Shown here piece after piece: positions 14,564 to 26,345 of a stretch of DNA of 64,000 nucleotides. The first letter of the stretch is position 1; each line of letters starts with the position of its first letter. The DNA comes from Chaetoderma sp. LZ-2023a (taxonomy: Eukaryota > Mollusca > Caudofoveata > Chaetodermatida > Chaetodermatidae): assembly GCA_034401795.1 (NCBI GenBank), contig JAVVLW010002677.1, forward strand, positions 1 through 64,000. The letters are read 5' to 3'. The notes beneath the pieces were generated by a model that saw nothing but the letters and a program-made list of their open reading frames with translations, was not told the DNA's origin and did not search any database. The position numbers were made by a program, and so were the translations under genes.

Positions 14564-16239
14564 CGTGAACAACTTTTTCGGAAATATCTTTAATTCTGTT
14601 CGCAATAACCTTTGCAAAAATTTTATAGTCAGTGTTTAATAATGTGATGGGTCGATAATTTATGGTCTGTCTTTTTTGGGAATCAAAGTAATAACACCTC
14701 TCTTCTGAGATTCAGATAACAACCCCTCTTCCAAAGACTCATATAAAGCCAAGAAGTAAAAGTCAATAATATCATCGCAAAAAAATTTATAAAATTCTGC
14801 CATCAGGCCATCACTCCTTGAAGATTTATTATTCTGCATACTTGATAATGCTGCATGGAATTCTGCAGGTTCAAGAGGGGCATTAAGCTTGGCTAAATTA
14901 ACATCATTCAATTTAGGTAAAGAGATCGTGTCAAAACTTTATAAAAATCATTTACATTAAATTTTGATTTACTTTGTAGCAAAGTAGAATAGAATTTTTT
15001 AAGTTCAGACAAAATTAACTTTTCATTTGTTATTAAATGATTTCCGGAATCATAAATTTCACTTATTTTATTCAATTCTTAGATTGTTTTTGTCTTTCTA
15101 AATTAAAAAAAATACTTCGAGCTTCTTTCTCCAGATTCCGTCCAATTAACCCAGGATCGATCGGATAATGGCACCTTCAGCTTTTTTTAATATCATAAAT
15201 AGATTCTAACTCTTTATTGGCCAAAGATAACGCATTTTCTGACTGCGCATCATGATTATCAATTAAAAAACTTTCAAGCATAATAATTATTTCTTTTCTT
15301 TTTCTTTCATTGTTTTAGACATAGCTTTACTAAAATCTACAGATATATTTTTTATTGAAAACTTGATCCAATCCCATTTCATTCTATTGTTTGATAAATC
15401 ATTCATATCCGGCACCTCATTTTAAAGAAAATCTTTAATTTTATCAGTATATGATACATAACTCAAAGGTTTGCTATTAAATTTCCAAAAATTAAAATTT
15501 GGTGCAGAATTTTGGAAAAAATTCAGCTGCGCTGTAACTATTTTATGATCGGACTGAATCATTAAAGATATATCAGGGTGATAAATAGAATTTTGAATCT
15601 GCCTCTGTATAAGCCAGTAATCGATCCTTGATTGCACATCATTTGACTGCTTCCATGTGAATTTCTTTGCATTTGCATTTCGAACTCTCCAAATATCAAC
15701 TAAATCATATTTAACTATTAATTCATGAAAACAAATAGAGACCATAGAAGTTGTGGAATTTAATCTATCTTTAATCGGGCATAAGACTGTGTTAAATTCA
15801 CCTGTTAATAGAATTGTACCAGTCTGAAAGGTTTGTAAAAGATCAGCACATTTCTTGAAGAATTCTTCACGTTCAGTCCTAAGATTTGGAGCATAAAGAT
15901 TTACAATCACACATTTTTTAATCTGAAATTCAGCATTAATTAAAATTAAACGACCATCACCATCTGAATGACTGTTTAAAATTTTAATTTTATTATTTGA
16001 AAAGAAAAAAGCCACTTCACTACTCAAAATTTGAACCATGACTAACAAGTACCATATTTCCCCATTCAGCAGTCCAAAATCTTTCATCTACTGCACTACT
16101 ATGCGTTTCTTTCACCGCAACAACATCTAAATATTGATTTTTACAAAACAAAAAAACTTTCTCCTCTTAACACGATCTTTTAACCCTCTTGCATTGAAAG
16201 ACGCCATTTTAGAGACATGTTAAATCACCCAAAAGGAAG

Positions 16240-16395
<156 letters not shown>

Positions 16396-17254
16396 GAAAA
16401 CAACAAAAAAACAATAGAAAAATACAAAACTACTAATTCGATCTAAGGAGCTCGCATATCTGACAAGCTCTATATAAAATACAATTTGAAACAAGTCCAA
16501 CATTTTATGAACCAAACAAGCACATTCCATCAACTTATATTGAAATATGCTCATAACCCATACCACCCTGATATCAAAACCAAATTTTCAAAATAAGTTA
16601 AGATAAACCGGTGTTCATTCTTCATTAAACCAGGTGGAAGATGCTACTGTCACAGAAACCAACATCGTCCAACAAAATTGCTGAAAAAAGCACACAAGCT
16701 ACTTTGCTATTGACATCAAAATACAGAATATTTACAACAGAGTGGCAAGGATTAAATCACACCTAACCGTAAACCTATAAAGAAAATAAAAAATAAATAA
16801 ATAAATAAATTTGAATGTAGAAAGCAAACTTCAGCAAGCCTAAAGGTTAAAGAGCTGAGTTGTAAAACATTCCTAAAGCTTCAAAATCTAAAACATGGTA
16901 AGCTATGGCCTACAGGTCCATTCAAGAAAATCTCAAACCTCTTATAAAAAAGATCAAAACCCAGACCAAAAAAAGACCTTCTTTCTCGATCCAGTCACCA
17001 CTGACAGTACAGGGAACACGCCAAAATAAATTTCTCCCAGTCTGCAAACATTCCTTCCCAGCCAATGTGAAAGCCTTCCCCAGCCCACCCCAAGTGATGA
17101 ACACTCCGAGCTACATTTATGGTCCATGATCACAGTCAACGCACTAATAGATATTATCCGATTTCACACCAATAACGATGGATTAAAGGCACTAAAAATA
17201 AACCTTTTTCAAAGGGTTCAATATATTCAATATGCTCATAGTTCAGTTATTCAC

Positions 17255-17490
17255 AGACCTGACCATATCAAAATATTGGATCCAATAAATATACATTAAC
17301 CTGATCATGATCGAGCCATCCAAAACGGTCACCGCAGTGGCCCTAAGGAATGTCCATTCGCGGACCAAGACAAGAGAGCCCCTGACAATTCACCACTGGA
17401 ACGACTAGCTCAACAATTGAGCCCGTCATTACAGTGGTAAATCCTCAAAAACCATTCCATCCCAACCTCCAAACGGACACTCAGACATAA
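17255..17490. mobile_element. Hairpin MITE family 1, worn copy A
   Basis: It carries the family core ACCACTGGAACGACTAGCTC followed by its imperfect complement GAGCCCGTCATTACAGTGGT, with outer arms reading GTCCATT and AACGGACA. The termini are eroded. It lies between LINE ORF1 and ORF2. Confidence 0.6.
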
Positions 17491-18049
17491 AAAATAAACA
17501 GTAAATACAGAATTTTTTAAACAACTGTACTTTACGAAAAAAATCTGACCATCAAAGGAATACATTCACCAAAAAGTATACAAAAAGATCGCAATTGCCC
17601 AAACACATTCCTAATACAATTTGTCTAAAATGCAGGCTAGGAAAGTGGAATAAATATCAACACCAAAATTTTATTTTATAAGAATCATAGAAACAAATGT
17701 ACACATTCGACGCCCAAATGGTCATACGGGCCAAAAATTGATATCTACAGTTTTATCAAAATGCTAACTTGCACACCGAGAGAAGACTATCACTGAAATG
17801 ACACACATGATAACCATCATTCCAGAAGCAAACGTTTAATAGGTCACTCTCTATTCACAAATAGACATTCAATAAACACAACAATTTTAATTTTCCTGAC
17901 CCAACTCAGACCATTAAAAGGACAAATCTGTAATTTTAATAGGTGTTGCAAAATACATCAACAACATCTTGCACCAAATTCACACAGAATCGAACATCTG
18001 TTCATATCTCAATTATTCAAAATTTTAATTTCAATATCAAAACGATAAA

Positions 18050-18112
18050 TGTCAAACATACACATACATATACCTATATACTTACATACATATACATACA
18101 CACATACATATA
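18050..18112. repeat. (TACA)n-like simple repeat
   Basis: Imperfect ACATACATATAC runs between the two MITE copies in the LINE interval. Confidence 0.8.
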
Positions 18113-18124
18113 TCAACCCTTCAA

Positions 18125-18348
18125 ATGACATACAGGCCAAAACCAGCCACTGTTATAGTCATGCGGAACACCCATCTACAGACCAAGAGAACAAAACCCC
18201 CAAAAATGTACCACTGGAATGACTGGCTCGACAACCAAGCCAGTCATTCCATCACAAATTCCATTCCCTCGGCCTACAAACCGACACTCAGCATACAGAT
18301 ATTTAACATTTTTATACCAAATTTGACCTGTAAAGGGTTAAGGAAGTA
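18125..18348. mobile_element. Hairpin MITE family 1, copy B
   Basis: The core TACCACTGGAATGACTGGCT with the complement AGCCAGTCATTCCA forms a hairpin, and the outer arms include CAGACCAAGAGAA. The right end TAAAGGGTTA matches the terminus of copy C. The copy is about 225 bp and non-coding. Confidence 0.75.
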
Positions 18349-18456
18349 ACTTCATAAACTCAGTAATCTAAGAAGCTAATTCCTCTCTGTACAATTCCCC
18401 GTTAATAAATAAATTTCCTTTTTTGGAAAACTACTCTTTTGTTTCGCTGATATTCT

Positions 18457-19374
18457 CTATTCATAATGGTAAGTAGTTTCTGGTTTTTTTTCATAGTCTT
18501 TTTTAATCAGGTGATCTTTACAATGTATGTCCTTATCATTGGCCTCCTTAATCCTCATTGGAACTGAAGCTCGCTCCGATCTCCTAAGAAATCGACAGAT
18601 AATTGGACGCGGTTTCGAACGGTTCGGCATTTTTCTACCTTGTCTGTGAGCGTTCTCTATGTCCACCTCCTTAACAATTCTAAATTTGTCCTTTAATAGC
18701 CTTTTGATCAAATCTATTGAATTTTCATTTGATTGTTCCTCTGATACACCGTAAATTAGCAGACCGAATTCAACCGAATACCTTTCCATGGCATCAATTT
18801 TCTCATTCAAAATATAATTTTCTTTCTTTAAAGAAAGATTGGACACAACTAAATCCTTTATTTCCTTTTCATGTTTTATACACAAAGTTTTGATTTCATT
18901 ACTTTGACCCGAGACAAAATCCACAGATTTCTGAATACAATTCAGTTTCAATTCTAAGTCATTTTCCCGCGAAGACATGCAATTCAATAAATCATTTCTC
19001 ACCTCTTGTATTGCTTTCAATATTGATCCGTTACCTTCACTTTGACTTTGATTAGTTGAACACGCACCCTCGTCTTCACTCATACCATTACATGAACCAT
19101 TTGCGTGCACATCAACGGTAATCTTCTTCACCGGGGAGCCATCAGAAAGACCCGAGCACGGAGTTCCATTTATTGGTGACCGTTCACGAAATTCATCCTC
19201 TGAGTACAATATTGGTGAAGAGGGGAATTCAATTTGATTTACTTTCGAAGCATTTATTTCTAGATGGCGTCTCTCGCGTAAAGCGCGTTCACGGCAATCT
19301 TCAACACTATTATCATCGCTTTCACTCTTCTTCTTCTGTTTTTTAGATTCGCTTGAACTTTTTCCCGTCTTCAG
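18457..19374 (-). CDS. LINE ORF1 (coiled coil plus RRM-like RNA-binding protein)
   Basis: The frame is open from 19374 to 18457; the first Met in frame is at 19209, giving 250 residues. A basic and acidic N-terminus (SESKKQKKKSESDD upstream of that Met) is followed by a low-complexity part. A coiled coil runs over about residues 85-145, and then comes an L1-ORF1-type RRM block: ERYSVEFGLLIYGVSE, a DIENAHRQG phrase and RPRPIICRFLRRSER. The family's job is to bind the LINE RNA as a chaperone. This ORF looks whole from the Met to its stop, in contrast to ORF2; the true start may be lost upstream, since an ATG near 19390 is out of frame with the long part. Confidence 0.8.
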   Translation of the reverse strand: MKTGKSSSESKKQKKKSESDDNSVEDCRERALRERRHLEINASKVNQIEFPSSPILYSEDEFRERSPINGTPCSGLSDGSPVKKITVDVHANGSCNGMSEDEGACSTNQSQSEGNGSILKAIQEVRNDLLNCMSSRENDLELKLNCIQKSVDFVSGQSNEIKTLCIKHEKEIKDLVVSNLSLKKENYILNEKIDAMERYSVEFGLLIYGVSEEQSNENSIDLIKRLLKDKFRIVKEVDIENAHRQGRKMPNRSKPRPIICRFLRRSERASVPMRIKEANDKDIHCKDHLIKKDYEKKPETTYHYE

Positions 19375-19870
19375 TTATCATACAAATACAAACTCAAACA
19401 AACATTTCAATACTAAAGTGGAACAATGCCAGACAACCAGAAACTAGTCAGAGCTCGTGAGACACGATGTTGTCAGATTGACATTCCCAGATCGAATCCA
19501 ATACAATCAATATTAATATGTATTTTTGGCAATATATCATCATTATCTTTCATTTGATATCCTGCATGACTATATTAATATGATTATGAAAATAAAAAAG
19601 GTTATTTAGGATCATAGCATTAAATGACCTCCAAATGCCCTTCAACGTGCTCAGAAAAAATGGCAACATCATTTTTCTGATTCCGGCTTCCATGACAATT
19701 AGTTTTACATATTACATGGGACCCTACACTATTAGAATGAAATGTCTGTTTCACTACCGGTGGCAAATTGACATCTATGTTTATGACTTCTGTGGTTATA
19801 TTGCCTCATTAAAAAAACAATTGTATCGGATTAATGATTAAGTCTGGTAGATAATCTGTGTTAGATACTA

Positions 19871-20112
19871 TTTAATCCTTTGACACTCATATCAGCCAAA
19901 AACGGCTTCTGCAGTGGTCTTGAGAAATGCCCATTTGTAGAGCAAAGAGAAGACCAGTTTTGAAAATGTACCACTGGAATGACTGACGCGATAACCGAGC
20001 CAGTCATTCTAGTGAAACGTTTTCAAGAATAGTCTTCTCTTGGTCTGCAAATGGACATTTTATATGAGAAAATTGAAATTTTCTTGAACAAATTCGAGTG
20101 TTAAAGGGTAAA
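19871..20112. mobile_element. Hairpin MITE family 1, best copy C
   Basis: The termini TTTAATCCTTTGACACTC and GAGTGTTAAAGGGTAAA are inverted. The core TACCACTGGAATGACTG folds back on CAGTCATTCTAGTG, and a second arm pair reads CCATTTGTAGAGCAAAGAGAAGA and TCTTCTCTTGGTCTGCAAATGG. It is about 240 bp long with no coding capacity. TTAA sits at both ends, which would fit a piggyBac-type target site, though this is inference. Confidence 0.85.
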
Positions 20113-20436
20113 TATGCACAATGCCAATCTGCATCCCTCGTCTTCCTGCATAGGAACATCCACAATCCTTGTGGCTGCGAGGATTAACCCTTTCATCGAT
20201 AAATCCCTGAAAAAGTACATTCTTATTTTGTTGAATATTTTGAAATTGCTGCCTTCCAGTAAAATTAATTTCAAATTTTGAACAGTTTTCTTGTATGGTT
20301 GCCTTGAAAATGAGATACAGGGAATTCGTCGGTGAAAGGGTTAATAAGTATAACAGCTGCATTAGTTGCAATATATTTTTGGTTGCAAAATTATGGACGC
20401 AATCGCATTCACGCTGCAGCACCCTTAATGGACCTT

Positions 20437-20655
20437 TCCATTTTTAGCTATGCCCCGCCCATCACTAGCTAAGCTCCACCCACACCTCGCCGTGTTGGGA
20501 TTGATCGATCCCCCAAATGCCCTAGCTATCAATTTCCTGAAAACTATACAGGGAAGCTGTTGAATATTTTGTAACTAATTTAACTGGGTGCTGTTGCTGC
20601 CTATGGCAGCAACAGCCCCCAGTCAAATTAGTTTCAAAATATTCAACAGAATATT
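20437..20655. repeat. Hairpin-tailed element family 2, copy (plus orientation)
   Basis: About 215 bp. A head TTTTTAGCTATG.CCCGCCCATCACTAGC, a middle CTATCAATTTCCTGAAAACTA, and a tail that is a strong hairpin: GTTGAATATTTTG...GTTGCTGCC meets GGCAGCAAC...CAAAATATTCAAC. A near-full copy lies in the opposite orientation at 62697-62930, with partial copies at about 3505, 20215 and 22200. It could be a SINE or MITE; no convincing A or B box was seen. Confidence 0.8.
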
Positions 20656-21548
20656 TATTAAATAGTAAAAGCAACCAATTTGTACAACAACGCATAGACC
20701 GTCTTCAAATATGCGTTCGTGACGTACTTATCGGCGTCATTCATGACGTCATTCATTATGATGTCATTGTATACGTCACAGTTCATTATGACGTCATATG
20801 ATGGGTGGATACTCTGGAAAGGTGAATTATCAATAGGGTTATGAATACAAAAACTTTCTCGATAGCAACAGCTTTTATGATACACTTCATTTTTCACTAT
20901 ATTTTATTTCAGTGAGTCGGACTATATTTAGTTCAGTGGGCGTCATACTAGGCCTGTATGGATTGGGATGCTGACGGAGAAACACCCATGTATCCACCTG
21001 CGCCTGAATACCACAACAACAATTCTCCAAGGCATAGTAAGAATGATAATTATAACTTTGAAAACAATCTGACTGAAAGTTGTTGCTACTCACAACAACA
21101 GCAACATTCAATCAAAATGTTATAAAACAATTGCATATAGTCATTACAGTCACTATAGTCTTGACAAGTTTATAGCTATGACTCTCAGAAAGGATAGATA
21201 GTTCTGATTTATTGCTGAAATTAAGTTACACGAGGGATACAGGTGTTGCTGTTATTGCTGTCCCTGCTCACAGAAAATTTGCAACATCTTTGTGAATGCA
21301 ACGCCATTCTGTCTGTAACAGTGTTCTATTTGCAACATCTATGAGTTCAGCAGCTTTGTTTTCGCACCAGCTTTGAATGCAACAACGTTGTGGATGCAAC
21401 AGGTTTCTGGTTGCAAGAACTTTATGAATGTGATATCTTTATAGGCTAATTTAGCAACATCTTTATTGACACAATAGCTATCGACTGGATAGCAACTGTT
21501 TAATGTGGCGAAACTGTTTCTATATGTGACAATTACAAATAGATAGTA
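20656..21548. other. Intron 1 sequence, no gene; CRE-like cluster and GTTGCAAC-rich repeats
   Basis: Two perfect TGACGTCA sites (20744-20751 and 20789-20796) and four near matches lie within about 85 bp. From about 21240 to 21500 the phrase TTGCAACATCTTT or AATGCAACA recurs at roughly 30-bp steps, a degenerate tandem repeat. Short open frames on the minus strand here are not supported as genes. Confidence 0.5.
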
Positions 21549-21549
21549 T

Positions 21550-21879
21550 GATTCCATATGCCCGTATACGTATACGAAGCCTGTCCGTATCCGAATCCGA
21601 TCGCTATATGTAGCGATTTTATTCGGATACGGACAGCATTCGGATGTTGGATTTCTTGAAAATTACGTTATTATTGCGTCATTCATGGGCTTTCCCCAAA
21701 TAGACATGCTATGATTCTGTACATGTATGAGTTCCAAACTAAAAGTAAATTGATAGTAACCGCGCTGGAATATGAAAGGCTGATAGAATCATTTAGAAAA
21801 TATTCATGCCTCTTTGATGCCAGCAATGGAGACCATAAATACACCAATTACAAACACAGATCAGGCACGTATCCAGTGC

Positions 21880-21952
<73 letters not shown>

Positions 21953-22100
21953 GGTGGTAGTAGTTCACTTGACTGACCTAGAATTGAATAAAATCACTGC
22001 TTTCGGACACACGTACATACGCATACGTAGGCCTACACATGGAATCACTCATTCGGATACGCATACACATACGGATCCGGATGCGCGTTAATAGAATCCT
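21550..22100. repeat. CGTATACGGA-rich inverted arms around a (GTA)n run
   Basis: Stretches at 21555-21650 and 21995-22095 are rich in CGGATACG, CGTATACG and CCGTATCCG words that pair with each other within and across the two stretches. Between them is a GTA/GTG run (21880-21965). This may be a foldback element holding a microsatellite. Confidence 0.5.
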
Positions 22101-22199
22101 AACTTTACTCTGTCATGAAGTGCACGAATTGTATGTGTTTGATGGATTTATAATTTTTATAAATATTCTCTTGAAAATTTCGAAGCTATTTTGACGGTA

Positions 22200-22320
22200 A
22201 TATGTTGTTGCCATAGGCAGCAGCACCCTCAGTTAAATAGTTTCAAAATATTTAAAGGCTTACCTGTAGAGTTCCCTTGAAATTGGAGTCTGGGAATTCG
22301 GGGGTCATGGTATATAAGAC
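22200..22320. repeat. Hairpin-tailed element family 2, partial copy
   Basis: It reads GTTGCCATAGGCAGCAGCAC, then AGTTTCAAAATATTTAAAGG and a TACCTGTAGAGTTCCCTTG segment, matching the inner half of the copies at 20437 and 62697. Confidence 0.65.
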
Positions 22321-22417
22321 GATGCTAACACAGACAACACGCGGGCGGCGCATAGCCAGAAATGGATTCCTTTTATTAGTAAGTTTATGGACACTGTTTG
22401 AAAACACGTATGCTCAC

Positions 22418-22886
22418 CGTTGTTCGCCAGTTGAGGTGGCGTATCCAGACTTGTAGAAACCTTTGAACGCATTTGCCAAGGATCCTTCGAATGTGAACGA
22501 TATGTTCAAGCGTGTGCCGCTGTAGAAAGCTGATGCGAATTCTAAAACAAGGTAATCATTCTTCACGTATGTGAATTGCTTAACAATATCTACAGAGAGT
22601 CCATTGCCGATATCTGTTATTGCCACGTCAGTAATATTGATATCCCGAGAGTGGATTATGATGAGCTGCGTGGGTCTGACAACCTCTACCTCTATAACCT
22701 CACTTCCACGGAACCAGGCATTGTCCTCATAAAAGTCTGGATACAGTGTCAGGTTGTAGTGTGACGGAATAACGTCACGTGGTAGTCTGTAATGGTCCCA
22801 AACCTGTCCAATGTTTGGATCAAGCGTAGTTGCTGTTATTCGGGCGGTAGCAGTAGTAGTAGTAGTAGTAGTAGTAGTAGCAGCAG

Positions 22887-22931
<45 letters not shown>

Positions 22932-23115
22932 GCCTCCTGGCGTCTGTCTCTGCACACATGGTTACGGAGTATATAGACGTAGAGGAAACAACCAGCCAAA
23001 CCACAATCCCTACCGCTACTGGAACAGCAATGAAGAAGAATGCCAATACATATATCCAAACTGTTCGGATGCTCATAGCCTTGATCTTTTTCACATCCAA
23101 ATCATCATGGTTCAT
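22418..23115 (-). CDS. Aminopeptidase N-like, exon 1 (start, membrane anchor, stalk)
   Basis: This 698-bp exon codes residues 1-232 plus two bases of codon 233. The start Met is supported by an in-frame stop nine bases upstream. A short tail with DDLDVKKIK precedes one membrane segment (about residues 18-43), giving a type II topology with the enzyme outside the cell. A stalk follows with 13 Ala, a Ser-Ala-Ala step and nine Thr, all encoded by a trinucleotide repeat. The M1 N-terminal domain starts at about residue 107 with YRLPRDVIPSHYNLTLYPDF and ends GFYKSGYATSTGEQR. The donor is AACG then GTGAGC. Several N-glycosylation sequons (NLT, NIT, NIS) suit an ectoenzyme. Confidence 0.95.
22851..22930. 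repeat. Coding trinucleotide repeat (Ala/Thr stalk)
   Basis: A GTA run followed by a GCA-type run on the plus strand is read on the minus strand as polyalanine then polythreonine between the membrane anchor and the M1 domain. It is in frame within exon 1. Other frames yield artefact runs of Ser, Cys and Tyr. Confidence 0.92.
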
Positions 23116-23600
23116 GTTGAACTAACGCGCTGGCATGATGCTAATCCTAATAGTTAGCTGTCTTGAGCACGGATACACTGTATTACCACTGGAGAAGGAA
23201 GATGTCAACCGCGAATATTGCGCTAACTAGCGGACCACTGCATATTTACTTTGATCTTTGCGTTCCTCTGTTGTAGAGATAATCAATCTTTTAATGTGGA
23301 ACACGTTGAGCGCAATGCGCAGCTAGTCTATCACATCACTCAGCAGTCTATATGTAGGACACATACTATTCATATTGTTACAATAGTTACGATAAAATCC
23401 CAAGCACTTTTACTGCTCACTGCTCATGTTACTGTATTAAATAACAATGATTAAATGATGGATTAAATGATGGTAAGTTTCAAATTAGTCAGAGACTACA
23501 ATCATAATTTACTATTTATTTCACTATCGAATATTTTTGATTACTGTATTCTGCGGCTGTAGTAGTAGAAACATCGTACAGCTGCAATCAGTCCTTCTTC
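23116..23600. other. Upstream region of the aminopeptidase gene
   Basis: This should contain the 5' untranslated part and promoter of the minus-strand gene. I see no clear TATA box. A GTTACGATAAAATCC stretch and short AT-rich blocks are present, but nothing decides a start site. Confidence 0.4.
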
Positions 23601-23609
23601 GCTTTTGCC

Positions 23610-26345
23610 CACTGTGTCTTGTCCTCAGTCAAAATCCTTAGCTTCCTCACTTCTTGACTTGAGTGTACCTAATCCCACTTTCTTGAGGTCACCTCGTAGC
23701 AGGCTTAGCAGATTTATGCAATGACGTCCTCTCCTGGATCTGTATTTGCTGGCTCCGAGTAGGGAGAATTCCAAGGCTCTCTGTGCTGGTGTGTCTTCTG
23801 GCATCCTTAGCACATGGCCAAACATGGACCATCTTTGCTGGGCGAATTTTACAGACTGCGGCGGCGTGTTACACATCTTGTATAGTGCATCGTTGGAAAT
23901 TATGCTCTCTGCCATCAGTGTCCAGTGATGGTGCGTAGGTGTTTGCGTTGGCAGGCGTCACATTTGTCTAGAGCTCCCTTTGGAGCTGGCCAGCGGTTAC
24001 AGTTATACATCATCAAGGATACGCAGGTTGCATTGTATACACGTAGTCTTTTTATCAAGGGCATCTTTGATCTACGAATCCATAGCTTCCAGAAGGACTG
24101 GAAAGCTATGTTCCCCATGATGCAGCGTGCAGCAATGTCAGCAGTACTGCAAAGCAGCGAGCCCAGGATTTTACTTTTCCTCCATGGTTCGCCGCCACGG
24201 AGTGTATCGTCATTTTCTTTAGTTCCATGCTTTGTAGAAAGGTATATGTGGGTGAACTCTGTTTTGGATCCATTCATAAAGAGATTCTCAATCTTTAGTT
24301 TGTTTGCAGCTATTGGAGGAAGTTCGTCAAGGGGTTTCTTTTCCTCATCTATAAAGTCCACATCGTCGGCATATTCCATCTCTAGCGGCATGCCCAGTAT
24401 TGACACCGGGGGTGGGATGGGGCGGGGGCGGTTGGGGGGGGGGTGTTTGGTCTTGTGGAATTTTCCCACACGGATTTCAATGCAGCAGCCAGGTAACGGG
24501 TGATGAGCACAGGGGATAGACCATCTCCCTGTGGGGAACCGATTGATGTCTCAAACTCTACAGACTTCACTGACTCGACTCGTACTCTCACTTTGACATT
24601 ATCCGGTGAAGTCGTCGATCTTGTCTCAGATGCGGCATAGAGTAACATTGGATAGGATTTTCCCTATGCTGTTAAGGAGAACATTGGGCCGCAGCTTGGC
24701 GGGGGGGGGGGGCTGGCAGATGGCTTCTTGGGCTTGGGTAGCTCGATAAGGATGCCTTGGCCTACAGCGTCGATGGTAAGGTGGTGTATAAAAGCTGAAT
24801 TGATTATGTGCGTGATTGCTCATGCCATCAGGTCCAGATGCGCGTCCATTTTCAGGGCTTTAAGTGCCTTCTCAACCTCTGCTGTATTAATTGGTGTTAG
24901 TAATGGCCTGGGGTCTCCTCAGAATGGGTGCAAGTGCTCATCATCGTGGTCAGTGAACTGTTCCTTGAACCATTCTCGAATTGCCTCGGCTTTGCCCTGG
25001 TCAGTCTCGATAAAGTGTTGTGTACGGTTAGTGGTGGTGTGTAGTCAGCAACTCTCTGGGCTCGGGCTGCCCGAAACATTTTGTGGCAGTCATCCATGGC
25101 AGTGATTTCATCTGCTATGTCATCTGCTTGTTGGATAGCAAGATCTTTTAAGCGTTCGCTAATGTGGCGCAGAATGTTATTGCGTTCCTGGCGTAGTTTG
25201 GTGCGATCTTCCCTTTGGCCACTTTGATAAATGCGCAGATGTAACGCTTTCTGTTCTGCTGACAGTTTTACTACGAGAGGGTCGTCAGTATACCTAGTTC
25301 TGTTGTTTTTTAGATGTTAGTAGTTGATGATTCCATAGAGTTCAGTACTTTGGTTAGGGCTTCGTTTGGATCGGAGCTGACGTCGATGTTAGCTATCTGC
25401 TCCCCGAGGCCCTTTTCGTATGACATTTGAGTGTCAGTGTCGCTGATGAGCTTGGGTAAGTGGTAGATGATTCTACCCTCTTGCCTGGTATGGCGTTTAT
25501 ACATTAGGTAGAGCTGGTTCATATGGAGGCGTGTAATGACTGGCTAATGGTCAGAATTGAGGTATACACCTCCATAGGAACGAGCATCCCAAAGTAGGGG
25601 GTTTGCTGCTGTCTTGCATAATATGAAATCTAATCGGTTGAAGACAGCATTTGTAGCTTTAGAACATTTTGGGGCTTTGTGATCAGCAATGTGTCCAGTC
25701 CATGTTGTCCAGTAGCGGCATGGGTGTTTGAAAGCCGTATTTGTGGCAAATAGGCCATTGGGACTAAGGAAGGCCACCAGTGCATCTCGATAGCTGTTGC
25801 GTGTGCCCTCTCCATGCGATCCCATGCATGAGCCATGAACTTTGTCAACAATGCCGAGTTTACCCAGCTTGGGGTTGAAATCGCCACACACGAGCAGTTG
25901 CCATCTAGCTGGGATAGTAATGGCAGAGCTCAGTTCTGCATAGAAGGAATCTAATATAGCTGGATTCTCTTTGGCCCTTTCCGTAGTTGACCCATATGCA
26001 TTGACTATGCGACACTTAGTGGTGGTGCACTTTCGCGTTGGTATAGCCAGGTCGATAAATACAACGCGATCACTGACGTATCAAAAACTAATGACATCGT
26101 CCAATACCCTTGGTCCGATTACGAAACCTAATTCACGGTAAGTGGCCTGTTTTTGTTCCATGAGTACTAGCTTAAGACCTGTCTGAAGTTGCTGCTCTGA
26201 GTGTTTAGCTACCTTAGTCTCTTGAATGTATGTGATATCGATTTTATAGTGTTCACAGTCTGCACCTACGGTTTGTCTCTTTGATGTTGCAGTCAGACCA
26301 CGTACATTCCACGTAGCTGTGGTAAGCTCCTGGGAAAATGCTTTG
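23610..26345 (-). mobile_element. Non-LTR retrotransposon (endonuclease and reverse transcriptase), broken
   Basis: Reading from right to left: an apurinic-type endonuclease begins near 26320 with TWNVRGLTATSKR and DITYIQETKVAK, continues RIVNAYGSTTE and CGDFNPKLGKLG at 25850-25990, and ends RLDFILCK and YLNSDH at about 25544. The linker and early reverse transcriptase are damaged. The palm follows as GSPQGDGLSPVL (24530), MEYADDVDFIDEEK (24375, catalytic YADD), and a C-terminal part with WSMFGHVLRMPEDTPAQRA (23800). At least five stops or frameshifts are seen. It has no ORF1, LTR or tail that I can place. The FGHVLRMP ending resembles the RTE/Jockey-like group; the clade is unresolved. Confidence 0.85.

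Larger units (their letters stand above)
11805..16207 (-). pseudogene. LINE ORF2: endonuclease and reverse transcriptase, broken
   Basis: The start near 16207 reads MASFNARGLKD, the usual opening of an apurinic-type endonuclease. A frameshift in a T run around 16150 separates it from the main endonuclease part (15422-16087, with NLYAP, a degraded GDFN reading TGEFN, and SRIDYWLI). Several stops follow to 14911. The reverse transcriptase starts at 14660-14911 (SRSDGLMAEFYK, LIPKKDRP) and continues near 14570-14650 with NYRPITLLNTDYKI. After two inserted elements it resumes at 13402-13790 (HPSQTGF, FDFEKAFDSIEH, GVRQGCPLSPYVF) and 13084-13390 (YYADDSTL, catalytic YADD). The C-terminal region runs through 12130-12390 and 11805-12106. 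More than six breaks. Confidence 0.85.
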
